Of a stretch of DNA of 9,568 bases, positions 7,225 through 9,568 are shown one piece after another. The DNA comes from an uncultured Bacteroidales bacterium (GTDB lineage: Bacteria > Bacteroidota > Bacteroidia > Bacteroidales > Bacteroidaceae): positions 1 through 9,568 of the forward strand of contig CALBKR010000231.1 of assembly GCA_937896105.1 (NCBI GenBank). The letters are read 5' to 3'. The notes below the pieces were generated by a model. The model was not told the origin of the DNA. It worked only from the letters and a program-made list of their open reading frames with translations, and made no database searches. Position 1 is the first letter of the stretch. Every line of letters begins with the position of its first letter. Made by a program: the position numbers and the translations under genes.

Positions 7225-8354
7225 TGCTGTTTGCATAAGTTATCCTTGAGGAAAGATATTGATTTCTCTTTCCATTGTTCGTGTATGAGATTTACTTTGT
7301 TCCAGTCTACGGGTGTAGACAATGCTTTGAGGGCCTCTTTCTCCGTCGAAACAATGCGTTCTTCCAATTTAAAGATACTTAAAAGAGAATTAAATCTTGC
7401 CAGCCCTCTTTCTTTGTTACCGTAGACAATGAATGGCTTGTTGAATATTATAGAGAATACACAAGCGTGGAACGAATCGGTAATCACAAACTCTGCATCA
7501 TAAAATGCACGTAACCATTTTTCAACGGGTTGTTGTATACGTTCTTCAAGCGGTGCATTTGGGTCTTCATATCTTGAGTTTACATAGAACGGTTTTAGGT
7601 CTTTCTCCTTTGCTATGCAATCAATGATGTTTTTTTTCTCTTCTCCTTCGTCAAGAATGTAGCAGAAAAGGTTTCCATCGCTTTGTGCAGCATTGTAATC
7701 TTTAAAGAGTTTAATGTAGTCCTCCTTGCTGAGTAGCATTGTCGGGTCCAGTACGTGCTCTGCTTTTACCCCAAAGTATTCGTTGCATAATATTACAGCG
7801 GAAGATTCTCTCACGGACACTGCATTGAATTTCTTAAGCAGTGCAGCGCAGTTATTTGTTTGTTCTTCTTTATATTCCCACTCTTCTGTCCCAAAAGATG
7901 TCGCGTATGCGATGCGTCTTACATCCCAATCTTTTGCAAAATCAAAGTAGGCATTCTCTATCTTTGAGAAAAAGTACTGCGGTCTCCAAATTTGGTCGCT
8001 GCCGGCTATCAGTACATCAAAGTCCCTTTCCTTTATATTGGAAAAATCTATGGTGTAGATTCTCTTTATGTTTTTTTCAATAAAAGGCTCAATATATTTT
8101 GCTATGGCTTTAGGAACGCGGTTTTGTTCGACATCGGCTTTTACGATAATATCCTTGCCCAATATGTATCTGTTAATGCCTCTCTTTATATAAACAGGGT
8201 ACTTCTTATACCAAGGGCCAAGGCTCACATACCTTGATTTGTCAATGAGAATAGCACTGTGACCAAGCTTTTCAAGACTCCTCTGCAGAGCGTATGCCTG
8301 GAGTATTCCCCCAAAGTTGTTATGCAGTTGCAGTGTGAGTACTCCTATCTTCAT
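7221..8354 (-). CDS. Polysaccharide pyruvyl transferase family protein, 377 aa
   Basis: Members of this family (PF04230; CsaB, WcaK, ExoV relatives) transfer pyruvate from phosphoenolpyruvate to form a ketal on a sugar of a surface glycan; some members may do other chemistry. Visible marks are the N-terminal MKIGVLTLQLHNNFGGILQA, LIAGSDQIWRP (115-125), VRES (181-184), HVLDPTMLL (200-208), FVITDSFHACVF (289-300) and YGNKERGLARF (311-321). The length is normal, with no signal peptide. The start at 8354 puts the first strand at the N-terminus. An in-frame ATG at 8375 would add MNKLTNK and lies directly after AAAAAGGA, too close to act as a normal ribosome site. It follows the phosphatase after a short gap containing an inverted repeat and overlaps the next gene as ATGA. 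Pyruvylation would give the polymer negative charge. Confidence 0.85.
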   Translation of the reverse strand: MKIGVLTLQLHNNFGGILQAYALQRSLEKLGHSAILIDKSRYVSLGPWYKKYPVYIKRGINRYILGKDIIVKADVEQNRVPKAIAKYIEPFIEKNIKRIYTIDFSNIKERDFDVLIAGSDQIWRPQYFFSKIENAYFDFAKDWDVRRIAYATSFGTEEWEYKEEQTNNCAALLKKFNAVSVRESSAVILCNEYFGVKAEHVLDPTMLLSKEDYIKLFKDYNAAQSDGNLFCYILDEGEEKKNIIDCIAKEKDLKPFYVNSRYEDPNAPLEERIQQPVEKWLRAFYDAEFVITDSFHACVFSIIFNKPFIVYGNKERGLARFNSLLSIFKLEERIVSTEKEALKALSTPVDWNKVNLIHEQWKEKSISFLKDNLCKQQ

Positions 8355-8383
8355 TTTATTTGTGAGTTTATTCATTCCTTTTT

Positions 8384-8428
8384 AAGGCCAAGGCTTTGAT
8401 TGCCCGTTCTTGTAAATCCCTTGGCTTT
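8384..8428 (-). other. Inverted repeat between phosphatase and pyruvyl transferase genes
   Basis: GCCAAGG (8387-8393) pairs with CCTTGGC (8419-8425), extended by AA/TT beyond one mismatch, around a 25-base loop. It begins at the phosphatase stop codon and ends about ten bases before the possible ATG at 8375. No T-tract follows on the minus strand, so it is not a classical terminator. It could affect mRNA stability or initiation of the next gene. Confidence 0.4.
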
Positions 8429-9146
8429 ATATATTGCTATGCAGCAATTCCTTCATCAACTCAATCTGCCTATTGTTCAGCTTGCACTCCTTGATGTACT
8501 CTATTGCATCTTCGCTGTGCAGGTCGCTGCCGCAGACGCTGTAGAGCCTGTTCTCGAGCAGCCACTCGGCTTTCTTCTTTACAGCACGGCCATATCCCCC
8601 GGCAAGCGAAACGATGTTCAGTTGGAATTTTATTCCTTCCTCGCGCAGGCGGCGGTATTCATCGTTGTCCATGTACATATAGCGCTCGGGGTGAGCAAGC
8701 AATGGGTGGTACCCCAGTGACTTTATCTGCCTTAGTGTCTCCTTGAAGCGCATCGGTGGGTTATAGTAGGATGTCTCGACCAGCAGATGGTTGCCTTTGT
8801 TGCCAATTGGGAGCAACACGCCTTCACCTTGCAGCAATTTATGCAGGTTGTTGTCAATCATATACTCTGCGGAAAGGTTCAGCTCGATGCAGCCCTTGTA
8901 TGCGGCTTTCAGTTCTTCAAAGCGTGCAATCAGCTTCTCGGGTGTGTTGGGTACATCCTCCATTATGTGTGGGGTGAGCCAGACGCTCTTTATGCCTATT
9001 TTTTCATATCTTGACAATATCCGCAACGCCTCTTCCATAGTCTCCACACCATCGTCTACTCCCGGAAGTATGTGGGAGTGATGGTCGACTGCACCCTGCA
9101 GGATGCCGCTTGCCGCAATTGCTCTTTTTTTATTGAATGGCCACAC
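8427..9146 (-). CDS. PHP-domain tyrosine-protein phosphatase (CpsB/YwqE-like), 239 aa
   Basis: This enzyme removes phosphate from tyrosines of the partner BY-kinase and so controls polysaccharide chain synthesis or export. The PHP metal-binding motifs are all present: DHHSHILPGVDDG with HxH at His23 and His25, LTPHIMED (His60), SAEYM (Glu94), LLAHPERY (His152, Glu154) and GSDLHS (Asp208, His210). The length and the lead-in WPFNKK are typical of Bacteroidota members. No ATG fits; the frame opens at GTG (9146-9144) about 20 residues before the first motif, so the start is GTG. It lies 80 bases downstream of the kinase stop, with an inverted repeat in the gap, and should be cotranscribed. The protein is cytoplasmic, with no signal peptide or membrane span. 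The family is distinct from low-molecular-weight phosphatases such as Wzb. Confidence 0.93.
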   Translation of the reverse strand: MWPFNKKRAIAASGILQGAVDHHSHILPGVDDGVETMEEALRILSRYEKIGIKSVWLTPHIMEDVPNTPEKLIARFEELKAAYKGCIELNLSAEYMIDNNLHKLLQGEGVLLPIGNKGNHLLVETSYYNPPMRFKETLRQIKSLGYHPLLAHPERYMYMDNDEYRRLREEGIKFQLNIVSLAGGYGRAVKKKAEWLLENRLYSVCGSDLHSEDAIEYIKECKLNNRQIELMKELLHSNI

Positions 9147-9192
9147 GGTATAATAAACTAAAATGTTAAATGTGAAAGCGGAAAACTAAAGG

Positions 9193-9223
9193 GTGAAAGG
9201 TTAATTAAGTTTTCACCTTTCAC
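9193..9223 (-). terminator. Inverted repeat after the kinase stop; possible attenuator
   Basis: GTGAAAGGT (9193-9201) pairs perfectly with ACCTTTCAC (9215-9223) around a 13-base loop, starting four bases after the kinase TAA. On the minus strand the bases after the stem are CCTTTAGTTTTCC, only weakly T-rich, so a leaky terminator or processing site fits better than a full stop. Function is inferred from structure and position only. Confidence 0.4.
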
Positions 9224-9226
9224 TTT

Positions 9227-9568
9227 TTACTTTTTCTGGTGGTAGTGGTATCCGTATCCATAACCGTATCCATAACCATAGCTATATCCATATTTGTAGC
9301 TGTACTTGCCGCCGCCACCGCTGTGTGTGCCGTTGAGTACCATAGAGAGCCCTTTAAAGCGCTTCTTTTCATATATGTCCTGCAACTCTCCAAGCATCTC
9401 GCGGTTAAGCAGGCCTGCACGGATGACAAACAGTGTGCGGTCGCAATACTTCTCGATAATCTGCGTGTCGGCAACGATGTCAATGGGTGGGCAGTCGATG
9501 AGAATGTAACGGTACTCCTTGCGCATAGTCTCTATCAGCTGCTCAAAGCGCCGGCTGTTGAGTAGCTC
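9227..9568 (-). CDS. BY-kinase / chain-length regulator (Wzc/Ptk-like), C-terminal part
   Basis: Only the last 113 codons are in view; the frame is open to the right edge. YILIDCPPIDIVAD is the Walker B-type strand and following loop of bacterial tyrosine kinases (MinD/ParA-like fold), and TLFVIRAG and LSMVLNGTHSGGGG follow in the usual order. The Walker A motif and the periplasmic Wzz-type domain would lie upstream, outside the window. The protein ends in a strictly alternating Tyr tail (11 Tyr, including YGYGYGYGYGYHYH) before HQKK and TAA. In the family such tails are autophosphorylated in trans and govern assembly of the export machinery, with the neighbouring PHP phosphatase reversing this. 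The apparent Met at 9526 is internal and not a start. The protein should be an inner-membrane one. Confidence 0.92.
   Translation of the reverse strand, partial: ELLNSRRFEQLIETMRKEYRYILIDCPPIDIVADTQIIEKYCDRTLFVIRAGLLNREMLGELQDIYEKKRFKGLSMVLNGTHSGGGGKYSYKYGYSYGYGYGYGYGYHYHQKK
9248..9300 (-). repeat. Short tandem repeat encoding the kinase Tyr tail
   Basis: Two perfect copies of the 12-base unit GGTTATGGATAC (plus-strand positions 9254-9265 and 9266-9277) encode Gly-Tyr-Gly-Tyr. Partial copies on both sides (GGATAC, and GGATATAGCTAT-type variants) extend the pattern. The unit is a multiple of three, so gain or loss by slippage would change tyrosine number without shifting the frame. Confidence 0.75.

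Noticed and set aside
8400..9081. Several plus-strand ORFs of 70 to 106 codons opposite the phosphatase
   Set aside because: They are antisense to a gene with all PHP motifs intact and show no family features.
9220..9483. An 87-codon minus-strand ORF rich in Ser, Thr and Ala overlapping the kinase
   Set aside because: It is another frame of the kinase tail; the MDTVMDTDTTTT pattern is just the Tyr-tail repeat read out of frame.
1..9568. CRISPR arrays, tRNA or rRNA genes, toxin-antitoxin or phage-defence genes
   Set aside because: I saw no regularly spaced repeats, no cloverleaf-like sequence and no protein motifs of such systems.

Overview
The window looks like part of a capsular or exopolysaccharide locus from a member of the Bacteroidota, most likely a gut Bacteroidales such as Bacteroides or Prevotella. 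The reasons are the BY-type tyrosine kinase with a Tyr-rich tail next to a PHP-type phosphatase, the run of glycosyltransferases, and the lack of clear Shine-Dalgarno sequences. All confident genes lie on the minus strand, so transcription runs from high to low coordinates. No promoter is visible, and the operon probably starts upstream of position 9568.

In transcription order: the C-terminal end of a Wzc/Ptk-like kinase (9568-9227); a CpsB/YwqE-like tyrosine-protein phosphatase (9146-8427); a polysaccharide pyruvyl transferase family protein (8354-7221); two intact tandem family-2 glycosyltransferases (7224-6226 and 6250-5306); a decayed third family-2 copy (5304-4740); two family-4 glycosyltransferases (4624-3437 and 3432-2362); and a large HAD-superfamily protein (2365-440). 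Several junctions overlap or nearly abut, including two 4-base ATGA overlaps. The kinase/phosphatase pair would control chain synthesis and export. The glycosyltransferases would build the repeat unit and the pyruvyl transferase-like protein would decorate it. No polymerase (Wzy), flippase (Wzx) or initiating sugar-phosphate transferase is present, so these must lie elsewhere.

The first ~350 bases are different. They are very AT-rich, read on the plus strand, and hold fragments resembling an AMP-binding acyl-CoA synthetase and, more tentatively, a V-type ATPase subunit F. They are separated from the polysaccharide locus by a long imperfect hairpin built on GGGACTGTCC. This is either a horizontally acquired, rearranged scrap or an assembly chimera.

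The most interesting features are the tandem GT2 genes, with near-identical N-terminal modules and divergent C-terminal modules, and the relics in the third copy. I see no evidence for a wholly new system; the locus is a recognisable type with some unusual structure.
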